This document shows, piece by piece, positions 15,540 to 21,493 of a DNA stretch of 21,493 nucleotides (position 1 is its first letter; every line of letters begins with the position of its first letter). The translations under genes and the position numbers were made by a program. Source of the stretch: CAYJAZ01 sp964369185. GTDB lineage: Bacteria > Desulfobacterota > Desulfovibrionia > Desulfovibrionales > Desulfovibrionaceae. The notes under the pieces were generated by a model. The model did no database searches. It saw nothing but the letters and a program-made list of their open reading frames with translations, and had not been told where the DNA came from. The DNA is taken from positions 1 through 21,493 of the forward strand of contig CAYJEN010000030.1 in assembly GCA_964369185.1 (NCBI GenBank). The letters are read 5' to 3'.

Positions 15540-15919
15540 TTATAATTGAAGTTGCTGCTTAATTTCTACTGGTGTTTTATTTCTTAGTAATCCATACACT
15601 AAACAAGATATTAATAATAATTTTTATTTTCGTAGTTTTATGAAGATTCCCAACTGTTTGCAGAATGCAGCCTTCTACGATTATAATAGATTTCAATATA
15701 TTTAAATAATATAACAGTCGCTTGCTTGATTGATGTAAAAACCTGACCTCTGACACATTGTCACTCTAGAGTGTGAAAAACTGATTCTGCTTCAGCATTG
15801 TCCTAATAGTTTTCTTTACGATTCATACTTAGTATAAAACCATGAAATTGTAATTTACTACGAAACTCTTTACTCGCTTACTGAACACCTCTATCACTAT
15901 GAAAATATACCATCTTATC
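15540..15919 (-). pseudogene. IS3-family transposase remnant (OrfB, C-terminal part)
   Basis: On the minus strand the translation shows the late part of an IS3/IS150-type integrase-like transposase: YFHSDRGVQ at the upper end, SKEFRSKLQFHGFILSMNRK, DNAEAESVFHTLE (compare CWDNAVAESFF), YIEIYYNRRRLHSANSW and finally LLRNKTPVEIKQQLQL. The DDE core's last Glu lies in the AEAES piece. At least four in-frame stops and one frameshift break it, and no inverted ends or complete OrfA are found, so it is dead. The flanks 15420-15539 and 15920-16140 carry no gene I can support; the latter has weak coding-like sequence (KELLEHKKNKQHKTLDKN) that may be more of the same element. Confidence 0.8.
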
Positions 15920-16140
15920 ACGGTATACGCAAACTTATAGTAGGTTCACTTCTTCCACTGGGGGTGCAAGTTTTTTATTCTTATCTAATGTTTTATGTTG
16001 TTTATTTTTCTTGTGTTCTAGTAATTCTTTCATTATTGGCTACATTTGTAGCATGTTACAAAAGGTAAATATTGATATATATGTGTTTTCCCGTACCTAT
16101 GAAGAAATTATGAAAAAAAACGTGAACTAGATTGGAGGCT

Positions 16141-17634
16141 CTACCTCCCCAAATCTAAACTAACCTCCTTCTTACTTCTGTCTTCCATTCTAATTCCTCG
16201 CATGATTTCATACTGTTTACCTAGTTTCTTTGCATTTTTGGTAGTAGTGACCTTGCGTCCGTAGTCTATGACTTTTGCTCCGTCAGAAAAAGTAAAGAGA
16301 ATTGCTCCGTTTGGAGTAATTTTATAGCTGAAATCAAGTTCTGTACTTGCTTTCATATCGGCTACAGCAAATAAGATATTTTTAGATTTTGAAGTGAAAT
16401 CAAGACTCGATATTTCTTTTTTAGTCGTCCAGTTTTCATGACTTTGTTTCAAGGAATTAAGAACAGTACCTTTAGCTCTAAGGTCTAGTTTTTTGTGAGT
16501 AGGGGAGTTTTGTTTGCGGAGCAGTTCTAAAGCCTCTTCATTGCCTTCTGTAGCTTTTTTTATAAGGAAATCCTGCCAATTACTGCTATCGACAGTCAGG
16601 TTTTGTCGTAGCTCATTTATTTCAAGCTGTTTCTTGATTTTGACTTGTTTTAGTAGTTCAAATTGAGTCCTTTTACTAACTGCAAGCCCACTAAGTCGTA
16701 ATTCTTCCTTGAACCACTTATCCTTGATTTTATTGATTTCTTCAAGCTTTGTTGCCTGAACAAATTCTCTCCAAAGTGAACTTTTATAGTCGATTGCAAG
16801 CGGTTTTCTTTGATACCAGTCTTTAGCTTTGATTTCTTGAGTATTTGCTTGATAACTACCAAAACGCTCTGTCATTTTTTTATAAGAAAGTTCACGGTTA
16901 AATTTACTTGCTTTCAAGGATTGTTTTCCTTTTTTATTCTTAATAGATAGACCATTTGCTCGTGGTTTTATTTCAAGTCCATATTGCCCAAAGATTTGAT
17001 GAATCTCTTCCCAAGAATTTAGATTCTCAAGTTGCTCTATAATCTCATCATGCTTACCCATCACAAACCGCTCAAAGCTTTCTTCTCCTGTAAGACTTTC
17101 TTTAGTTGCTGAGTTTTGGGAAAGTTTAGGAGAGTCATCTAGTGGATCAATGCCGTTATCTACGGAAAGATTATACTTCTGCTCAAGTTCTCGACACACA
17201 GTATCAAGTTTATAAAAGTCACGATAAGGTTCATATCTTGTGAATTTATTGGGAGTTATCATATTGTAGGCTATATGTAGGTGCATATTCTCAGTGTTAA
17301 TATGCACCCCACAATGTCTATGATGATTTTCAAAACCAAGAGCTTTAGCAAATTCTTTCTCGATAGAGTAGAAGTCCTCGTTTTGGAGTTTGTCTTCATC
17401 TTCCATACGAAAACTCACAACTAAATGATATGTTTTCTCTTTTTTTGTACGTGTATTCATGGCTTGAGTATTCACAACTTCCTTTATGGAAAGCTCGTAA
17501 TCTTCTTCAATAGACGTGCCTGCACACCACGATAGTAAACACTTTTCGCCTTTGTAACTTGCGTCTGCGATATAGTTTGCAAGTCGGCGATAGTTATCGT
17601 TTTCTGCTTTGCAAAGAATGTGTTTACTTATCAT
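16141..17634 (-). CDS. IncP/RP4 TraI-like MOBP relaxase
   Basis: The N-terminal 200 residues follow RP4 TraI closely. The start MISKH matches its MIAKH; the likely nicking tyrosine is Y21 in ANYIAD (RP4 Y22); TYHLVVSFR contains S74; HINTENMHLHIAYN carries the metal-binding His cluster (H111, H118, H120); EPYRDFYKLDTVCRELEQKY matches the next block. It would cut one strand at nic and lead it into the recipient. The C-terminus has an LPD7-like domain (ITPNGAILFTFSDGAKVIDY). At 497 residues it is shorter than RP4 TraI (732), lacking the primase-associated tail. The frame also opens at 17652, but 17634 gives the homologous N-terminus and an ATGA overlap with the end of the TraJ-like gene. No coupling protein or type IV secretion genes are in the window, so transfer machinery must come from elsewhere. 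Confidence 0.93.
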   Translation of the reverse strand: MISKHILCKAENDNYRRLANYIADASYKGEKCLLSWCAGTSIEEDYELSIKEVVNTQAMNTRTKKEKTYHLVVSFRMEDEDKLQNEDFYSIEKEFAKALGFENHHRHCGVHINTENMHLHIAYNMITPNKFTRYEPYRDFYKLDTVCRELEQKYNLSVDNGIDPLDDSPKLSQNSATKESLTGEESFERFVMGKHDEIIEQLENLNSWEEIHQIFGQYGLEIKPRANGLSIKNKKGKQSLKASKFNRELSYKKMTERFGSYQANTQEIKAKDWYQRKPLAIDYKSSLWREFVQATKLEEINKIKDKWFKEELRLSGLAVSKRTQFELLKQVKIKKQLEINELRQNLTVDSSNWQDFLIKKATEGNEEALELLRKQNSPTHKKLDLRAKGTVLNSLKQSHENWTTKKEISSLDFTSKSKNILFAVADMKASTELDFSYKITPNGAILFTFSDGAKVIDYGRKVTTTKNAKKLGKQYEIMRGIRMEDRSKKEVSLDLGR

Positions 17635-17957
17635 AGCTGTCTGATTTTCCATCTAAGGTCGTCTTTGAGTCTTTCGAAATCACGCAGCAGAGGGCGAAAG
17701 TTTGCTATATCTCCTGTTTCTGCAATAGCAAGCTTAAGAAGTCCGCCAAGGCGTCCTAAATCTGCGTTAATTTTTATTAAATCAAGAACGATTTGATTGT
17801 TTTCCTTGCTCTCAACTCTTAATCCTAAACATACGTTTCGTGCAAAGGTAGAAATGGAAAGTCCTGCACGATTACTTGAGTCTGTAATAATTTTATACTC
17901 CTCATCTGAGAGATAAACATTCATTACATTTGTACGCTTTCTTTTATCTTTTTTCAT
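17631..17957 (-). CDS. TraJ-like relaxosome protein (RHH DNA-binding)
   Basis: This 108-residue basic protein has a ribbon-helix-helix-like N-terminus (MNVYLSDEEYKIITDSSNRA, then GLSISTFARNVCLG) and the segment INADLGRLGGLLKLA at about 63-77, which is nearly the same as the NGDLGRLGGLLKLW of RP4 TraJ. In RP4, TraJ binds the inverted repeat next to nic and brings in TraI. Here it lies directly between oriT (18014-18062) and the relaxase, with the same order as in IncP plasmids. AAAGGAAAA lies 5-8 bases before the ATG at 17957. The stop overlaps the start of the relaxase gene by 4 bases (ATGA). Confidence 0.88.
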   Translation of the reverse strand: MKKDKRKRTNVMNVYLSDEEYKIITDSSNRAGLSISTFARNVCLGLRVESKENNQIVLDLIKINADLGRLGGLLKLAIAETGDIANFRPLLRDFERLKDDLRWKIRQL

Positions 17958-18013
17958 GCTTTTTCCTTTTTAAATTACGTTGAGCTTTAGCGAATAAGTC
18001 AAATCTCCCAGAG

Positions 18014-18062
18014 GGCAGGAAGTAAAGTCGTGGTTGTGTACCCGTACTTTACCTATCCTGCC
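18014..18062 (+). other. Origin of transfer, IncP-type nic region (oriT 1)
   Basis: ACTTTACCTATCCTGCC at 18046-18062 holds the ACCTATCCTG/C core of the RP4 nic region, so the expected cut is between G18060 and C18061. Its left part pairs with GTAAAGT at 18022-18028 as an inverted repeat, and GGCAGGA at 18014-18020 also pairs with the end of the nic region. An inverted repeat beside nic is the TraJ binding site in IncP. The TraJ-like gene begins 57 bases to the left. Confidence 0.87.
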
Positions 18063-18084
18063 TTTTGGTTTAAACAGCGAAAGG

Positions 18085-18165
18085 CATAATAAAGCATAAG
18101 ATATCAGAATCTTCAAGAGGTAATGCCTTATTATGGTATTTACTGCCTTCTGCTTGGTTATTATG
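18085..18165. repeat. Competing inverted repeats between oriT 1 and integrase 1
   Basis: CATAATAA at 18085-18092 is complementary to two later words, TTATTATG at 18128-18135 and at 18158-18165, so two alternative hairpins are possible. AGCATAA at 18093-18099 also pairs with TTATGCT at 18161-18167. ATCCGCT is repeated just after (about 18178 and 18188). The repeats may be protein-binding sites of oriT or of the integrase; AT-rich sequence weakens the case. Confidence 0.4.
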
Positions 18166-18232
18166 CTATCTGCTACTATCCGCTTGTATCCGCTGACACT
18201 TTGCGGTTTCTAAGGAATTATAATGTCATTTT

Positions 18233-19108
18233 CTAGTTTTTTTCTTGACTTTGAGCAGTGCTTAAGTTACTTGGTAAGAGAGCAACAGCGTTGTGACTCT
18301 GTTCAGGTGCAAGGTGTGAGTATCTTAAAGTCATCTGAATAGTCTCATGCCCGAGTAAGTCTTGAACGATGGTAGTAGCCACTCCTTTTTGACTGAGCCA
18401 TGATGCAAAAGTGTGTCTGAGTGAATGAAAAACTAAACGATTCTGATTGTTTTCTATGTTTTCATTGAATTTCAAATCCTTAATTGCTTGTCTAAATAAT
18501 GGAGAAACCTCCCTTATTTCGTTATTTGAAAAAAAGTATGTTAGTTTTCTTAAAGAATACTTCTGAATAACTTCTAACGCACAGTCATTTAGAGGAACAT
18601 TTCTTGTTCTGCCACTTTTGGTCTTGAACAGGGTTATAGATTTGTTCTCCAATGAAACGCACTCCTCACGGATTGACAGGATTTCACCTGCTCGCATTCC
18701 AGTGTGGATTGCAAGAAATGCGATGTCATGCCAAAGCTCACTTTTAGACTTCAGGTATGCAAAGAGTTGTTCTGCTTCATATTCTGTAAAGTATCGTGTT
18801 CTTTGATTGTGAACAGCAGGCATTTCAAAGTAGGGTGGCTTCTTCTTGAGCACTCCCACTTGATGTGCTCTGTTCATAATTCTTCGAGTCAGCGATAAGC
18901 ATAGCTTTACAGACTGTGCAGATAAGTTTCTTGTGAATAGTTCGCACTTGAAATTGAGGATATCAATAAACTCCACTTTTTCGAGGTCGAAGTTTTTCCA
19001 GTAGTCTTTAAGATGCTTATTGTAACGGTTTATTTCTTTTCGTAAACTGGAAGGTACTAAGTTTTTGGTCTTTTGGAAAATGTTAAAAGCATTGTCGAGG
19101 GTCAACAT
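18233..19108 (-). CDS. Tyrosine recombinase / integrase (integrase 1)
   Basis: The protein has a SAM-like N-terminal core-binding domain and a complete catalytic domain: the first Arg in HTGMRAGEIL, the Lys strand in KTKSGRTRNVPL, HSLRHTF with H and R, LGHETIQ and the nucleophile Tyr in TLRYSHLAPEQ. It should cut and rejoin att sites to integrate or excise the element. The start is taken as ATG at 19108 because GGAGG stands 7-8 bases upstream; the frame runs to a GTG at 19132 without a ribosome site. Its 5' end faces the tRNA-Ser fragment 87 bases away, as expected for an integrase next to its own attachment site. The length (291 residues) is that of XerC/D-like and Tn916-family phage-type integrases lacking the long N-terminal arm-binding domain. 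Confidence 0.92.
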   Translation of the reverse strand: MLTLDNAFNIFQKTKNLVPSSLRKEINRYNKHLKDYWKNFDLEKVEFIDILNFKCELFTRNLSAQSVKLCLSLTRRIMNRAHQVGVLKKKPPYFEMPAVHNQRTRYFTEYEAEQLFAYLKSKSELWHDIAFLAIHTGMRAGEILSIREECVSLENKSITLFKTKSGRTRNVPLNDCALEVIQKYSLRKLTYFFSNNEIREVSPLFRQAIKDLKFNENIENNQNRLVFHSLRHTFASWLSQKGVATTIVQDLLGHETIQMTLRYSHLAPEQSHNAVALLPSNLSTAQSQEKN

Positions 19109-19195
19109 AATTATGCCTCCATAGTTTTGCACAGAACCATAAATAAGCTTACTCTCATTGAAAATAATATAAATTATAATGTGACTAAGAGAGAA

Positions 19196-19267
19196 TCTAA
19201 GAGAACGGTCTTGAAAACCGCCGTGGGTGGAAGCCCACCGGGAGTTCGAATCTCTCTCTCTCCGCCA
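19196..19267 (+). other. 3' fragment of tRNA-Ser(TGA), likely attachment site
   Basis: The sequence from TCTAAGAGA to CCA matches the last three-quarters of a serine tRNA: anticodon stem-loop ACGGT-CTTGAAA-ACCGC (anticodon TGA; outer pair mismatched), long variable arm GTGGG/CCCAC, T arm GGGAG-TTCGAAT-CTCTC, acceptor 3' strand TCTCTCC, G and CCA. The 5' acceptor strand GGAGAGA and D stem are absent from the upstream bases, so it is not a working tRNA. Such 3' fragments are left at the far end of elements that integrate in a tRNA gene. It lies between two integrase genes pointing away from each other. Confidence 0.85.
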
Positions 19268-19283
19268 CTAGATAATACGAAAT

Positions 19284-19328
19284 AGCCCCATAATGTTTAT
19301 AAAGCATTGTGGGGCTTTACTTTTTTTG
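19284..19328 (+). terminator. Rho-independent terminator after the tRNA-Ser fragment
   Basis: AGCCCCATAATG at 19284-19295 pairs with CATTGTGGGGCT at 19305-19316 (12 bp, one G-T pair) around a 9-base loop, followed by TTTAC and a run of seven T. It lies 16 bases after CCA, where the terminator of an intact tRNA gene would be, so this part may be original chromosomal sequence. Confidence 0.88.
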
Positions 19329-19368
19329 AATTTCGTTGAATCATGAAGTTCTTTTAGGTTCGTTGACA

Positions 19369-19647
19369 TACCGTAAAAGTTACGGTACATATTGCGGTAT
19401 ATGAAATTTCATTGTAAATAGATACCGTAAACATGCGCAAAGTTGCTGGTATCAATGCTTTTTTGATAAATTTATGTACCGCAAAATGCTATAGCGTACT
19501 ATAGAATACTTTCTAAGTTTATCTTTTTGCTTGAATCCTTTTTAGAATATTTTTATTCACTAATTGGGATTAGGCTTTTATAGTTTAGATAGAGAATTCT
19601 TGTGTACCGTTAATTATTTTGAATGTACCGTATTTCGTGTACCGTAA
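19369..19647. repeat. Eight TACCGTAA-like octamers upstream of integrase 2
   Basis: Copies on the + strand are TACCGTAA at 19369, 19423 and 19640, TACCGCAA at 19477, TACCGTTA at 19605 and TACCGTAT at 19626. Inverted copies are TTACGGTA at 19380-19387 and TGCGGTA at 19393-19399. The first two form a perfect inverted repeat with a 3-base spacer. All lie in the 390-base gap before integrase 2. This could be the arm-type binding array of the integrase or the operator of a repressor; three copies close to the start favour autoregulation. The remaining gap sequence holds the tRNA terminator and no gene. Confidence 0.8.
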
Positions 19648-19660
19648 AATAGGATTAGAG

Positions 19661-20851
19661 ATGGGAAAATTAACCGATACTACAATTAAAAACTTTAAAC
19701 CTCTTCCACAAGCGAAAAAACTCACTGATGGTGGAGGGCTCTATTTATATGTTTTACCAAGTGGTGGTAAATCATGGAGAATTGATTACGCTTTTGAACG
19801 AGTAAGAAAAACACTCACTTTAGGGCTTTATCCTTCTGTTACTCTCATGCAAGCAAGAAGAGAGTTGGCAGAGGTAAAAATCAAAATTAAAGCTGGTATT
19901 GATCCACAAGCTGAAAAAATGGCTGTAAAGCAAGCTGTAATTGAAGAAATTGAAAATAGTTTTGAAAATGTTGCTCTCGACTGGATACAGAAAAAGCAAA
20001 ATGATAAAACTGATAAACATCGTCGTGACGTTATTTCAAAGCTTGAGAGATTTATCTATCCTTATCTAAAGAATAGAAATGTTAGTTCGATAAGTTCAAA
20101 AGAATTGCTTGATGTTTTGCGTAAGATTGAAGCTAAAGGGCTTTATGAAACAACAAAGAAAGTGCTTGGCATTTGTAATCAAATTTTTTCTTTTGCAATT
20201 GGAGAAGGGAAGGTTGAGATTAATATCTGTTCAGGACTCACAAAACAGTTGATGACAGTAAAAAGGAAAAACTTTGCATTCATTACCGAGAAAAAATTAC
20301 TTGGAAAGCTTTTGAAAGATATAGATGGTTATCCGCATAATATTTTGACGAAAACAGCTCTACAGATTGCTCCCTATGTTTTTGTTCGACCAAGTGAACT
20401 TATCAATGCAAAATGGAGTGAGTTTGATTTTGAAGAAAATCTATGGGTTATTCCCGAAGAACGTATGAAGCTAAGACGTAAGCATTTAGTTCCTCTCTGT
20501 GCTAGTGTAGCCAAGCTTTTGAAAGGACTTTATGAAATAACAGGTGAAACAGAGTATCTTTTTGCAAATTGGAACAATAAGAATAAACCTATTACAATTG
20601 ATGGGTTGAGACAAGGGCTTAGGCGTTTAGGGTATGATGCTGAAACAATAACTCCTCATGGCTTTAGACACACAGCAAGCACGATGCTCAATGAACTGGG
20701 TTATAACCGTGACCATATTGAAAAACAGCTTGCTCATTCAACAGGAAATACAGTGCGTGGAACATATAATCATGCTGAGTATCTTCAAGAGCGTAGAAAA
20801 ATGATGGAAGAATGGGCTGAATTTTTGGAAGACCTAAAAAGAAAAGCATAG
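19661..20851 (+). CDS. P4-type tyrosine integrase (DUF4102 N-terminus; integrase 2)
   Basis: The protein starts MGKLTDTTIKNFKP and continues LTDGGGLYLYVLPSGGKSWR and LGLYPSVTLMQARRELAEVK, the DUF4102 arm-binding domain of P4/CP4-57 integrases, then a core-binding domain (about 100-200) and the catalytic domain: R in VFVRPSELINA, the Lys region WVIPEERMKLRRKHLVPL, HGFRHTAST, and Tyr in GTYNHAEY. All catalytic residues are present. This class inserts elements into the 3' end of tRNA or tmRNA genes. ATG at 19661 is chosen because the homologous N-terminus begins there; the frame opens earlier at a TTG (19619), whose first residues would be the TACCGT repeats. AGGATTAGAG is a weak ribosome site. 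396 residues is normal. Confidence 0.93.
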   Translation: MGKLTDTTIKNFKPLPQAKKLTDGGGLYLYVLPSGGKSWRIDYAFERVRKTLTLGLYPSVTLMQARRELAEVKIKIKAGIDPQAEKMAVKQAVIEEIENSFENVALDWIQKKQNDKTDKHRRDVISKLERFIYPYLKNRNVSSISSKELLDVLRKIEAKGLYETTKKVLGICNQIFSFAIGEGKVEINICSGLTKQLMTVKRKNFAFITEKKLLGKLLKDIDGYPHNILTKTALQIAPYVFVRPSELINAKWSEFDFEENLWVIPEERMKLRRKHLVPLCASVAKLLKGLYEITGETEYLFANWNNKNKPITIDGLRQGLRRLGYDAETITPHGFRHTASTMLNELGYNRDHIEKQLAHSTGNTVRGTYNHAEYLQERRKMMEEWAEFLEDLKRKA

Positions 20852-20906
20852 CCTATAAAGAGGATAGTTCAATGAGCTATCCTTCGAAGAATAATTATCC
20901 TTGGAG

Positions 20907-21015
20907 CCGCTTGAGCTTTGAAGAGGGGAAGATTTTGTGATGTCAAGAGGTAAAGAGAGCTTGCGAACGTATCTTGACACTAAAACAAAATCTTGCACTA
21001 AAAAGACTAAAGCGG
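20907..21015. repeat. Nested long inverted repeat after integrase 2
   Basis: Three arm pairs share a centre: CCGCTT at 20907-20912 with AAGCGG at 21010-21015; AAGATTTTGT at 20929-20938 with ACAAAATCTT at 20985-20994; TGTCAAGA at 20941-20948 with TCTTGACA at 20972-20979, leaving a 23-base loop. A direct repeat (TAATTATCCTTGG.. and TAATTATCTTTGG.., about 20893 and 21023) brackets it. No T-run follows, so it is not a plain terminator; a protein-binding cruciform, single-strand origin or structured RNA is possible. Confidence 0.7.
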
Positions 21016-21368
21016 TCAGAGGTAATTATCTTTGGTGAGCTTTAAATGTATTTTCTGCTTTTTTGCCTTTAGGGGTTTGAAGGGGCTTGCCCCTCACCAG
21101 TCCCACGTGGAGAATATTTCAACTTGTTGAAAAATGTACCCACATAGGGTAGGCTGGCTTGCTAAATTTGAAGTGCTTTTGATTTCTTTCTTTTGTACTT
21201 GGAAAAATATATTATATGTAGCAAAAAATAAATAAAGCTAATTTAGTGAAAAAAGTCTAACTGTATTGTAATATCTTTTTTTGCATAATTCGCATTTTCG
21301 CTTATTATCTTTTCTCGCATAATTTTTGTTGAGTCACTTTTTTAAAAAAGGGCGAATAAATCAGCACT

Positions 21369-21422
21369 GTAAAGTTGAACATTCTCTTTAAAAAGAAGTG
21401 GGTCTACTTTACCTATCCTGCC
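21369..21422 (+). other. Second IncP-type nic region (oriT 2)
   Basis: TACTTTACCTATCCTGCC at 21405-21422 is identical over 18 bases to oriT 1 (18045-18062) and has the same orientation, with nic expected at 21420/21421. GTAAAGT at 21369-21375 forms the inverted repeat with ACTTTAC at 21406-21412. GCGAATAAATCA at 21352-21363 matches GCGAATAAGTCA at 17990-18001, at nearly the same distance from nic (68 against 70 bases). No relaxase gene stands beside it in the window. The other parts of the 20852-21493 gap hold short palindromes (TTCAACTTGTTGAA at 21118-21131, AGGGG/CCCCT at 21081-21094) and no gene. Confidence 0.82.
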
Positions 21423-21493
21423 CCAAAAACACGAGAAAATATAAGAAAAAAATTGAATAAAGAAGTAGATAAAATCTTCTTTTTTCAGAAAAA

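Noticed and set aside
15920..16140. A small gene or IS end beside the transposase remnant
   Set aside because: Only short coding-like pieces are seen, with no start, ribosome site or terminal inverted repeats.
17635..17652. Earlier ATG of the relaxase
   Set aside because: The MIAKH-like N-terminus of RP4 TraI aligns with the ATG at 17634, which also gives an ATGA overlap with the TraJ-like gene.
19178..19267. A complete tRNA-Ser gene
   Set aside because: The bases before 19196 do not contain the GGAGAGA acceptor strand or a D stem able to pair, so only the 3' part is present.
19619..19660. Earlier TTG start of integrase 2
   Set aside because: This stretch is made of the TACCGT repeats, and the DUF4102 homology begins at the ATG at 19661.
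1..21493. CRISPR array
   Set aside because: No regularly spaced repeats of 24-40 bases were seen; the octamers at 19369-19647 are short, irregularly spaced and in both orientations.

Overview
The window is about 21.5 kb of AT-rich DNA (estimated near one-third GC) with strong GGAGG-type ribosome sites before many genes. It reads as accessory DNA made of one or two integrative and mobilizable elements, loaded with putative defence genes. The host is not certain. A low-GC firmicute with didermic relatives (Negativicutes-like) or a low-GC anaerobic proteobacterium would both fit the mix of Gram-positive-style ribosome sites, an IncP/RP4-type TraJ-TraI relaxosome and a P4-type integrase.

Left part (1-4073, + strand): the C-terminal part of a very large SNF2/DEAH helicase of the kind carried by conjugative elements and plasmids, then two metabolic-looking cargo genes (a GNAT acetyltransferase with a YoaP-like tail and a metallo-beta-lactamase-fold hydrolase).

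Defence-like block (4076-15368): (a) a tight minus-strand trio of HNH nuclease, two-helix membrane protein and small PD-(D/E)xK-like nuclease, divergent from an XRE regulator; (b) an Rx4H HEPN/zinc-ribbon protein, a second HEPN-like protein and a treble-clef (HNH-like) protein; (c) a complete-looking Type II restriction-modification system with controller protein C, endonuclease R and convergent cytosine-5 methyltransferase M, plus a C-box-like operator; (d) a minus-strand operon of a small unknown protein, a UvrD-like helicase and a DUF2290-like protein, matching the Helicase-DUF2290 anti-phage arrangement.

Mobilization and integration part (15540-21493): a decayed IS3-family transposase, an RP4-like TraI relaxase and TraJ with an adjacent IncP-type oriT, a tyrosine integrase reading left, a 3' fragment of tRNA-Ser(TGA) with its terminator, then a second, P4-type (DUF4102) integrase reading right behind eight copies of a TACCGTAA-like octamer. 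About 570 bp past that integrase lies a second copy of the IncP-type nic region, in the same orientation as the first and 3,360 bp from it. The tRNA fragment between two oppositely directed integrases suggests an element junction: the left element (mob genes plus defence cargo) ends at the fragment and a second element starts just after it.

The parts most worth a second look are the duplicated nic site around the double-integrase junction, the octamer array, the nuclease/membrane/nuclease trio and the paired HEPN proteins. The first gene and the region to the right are cut by the window edges.
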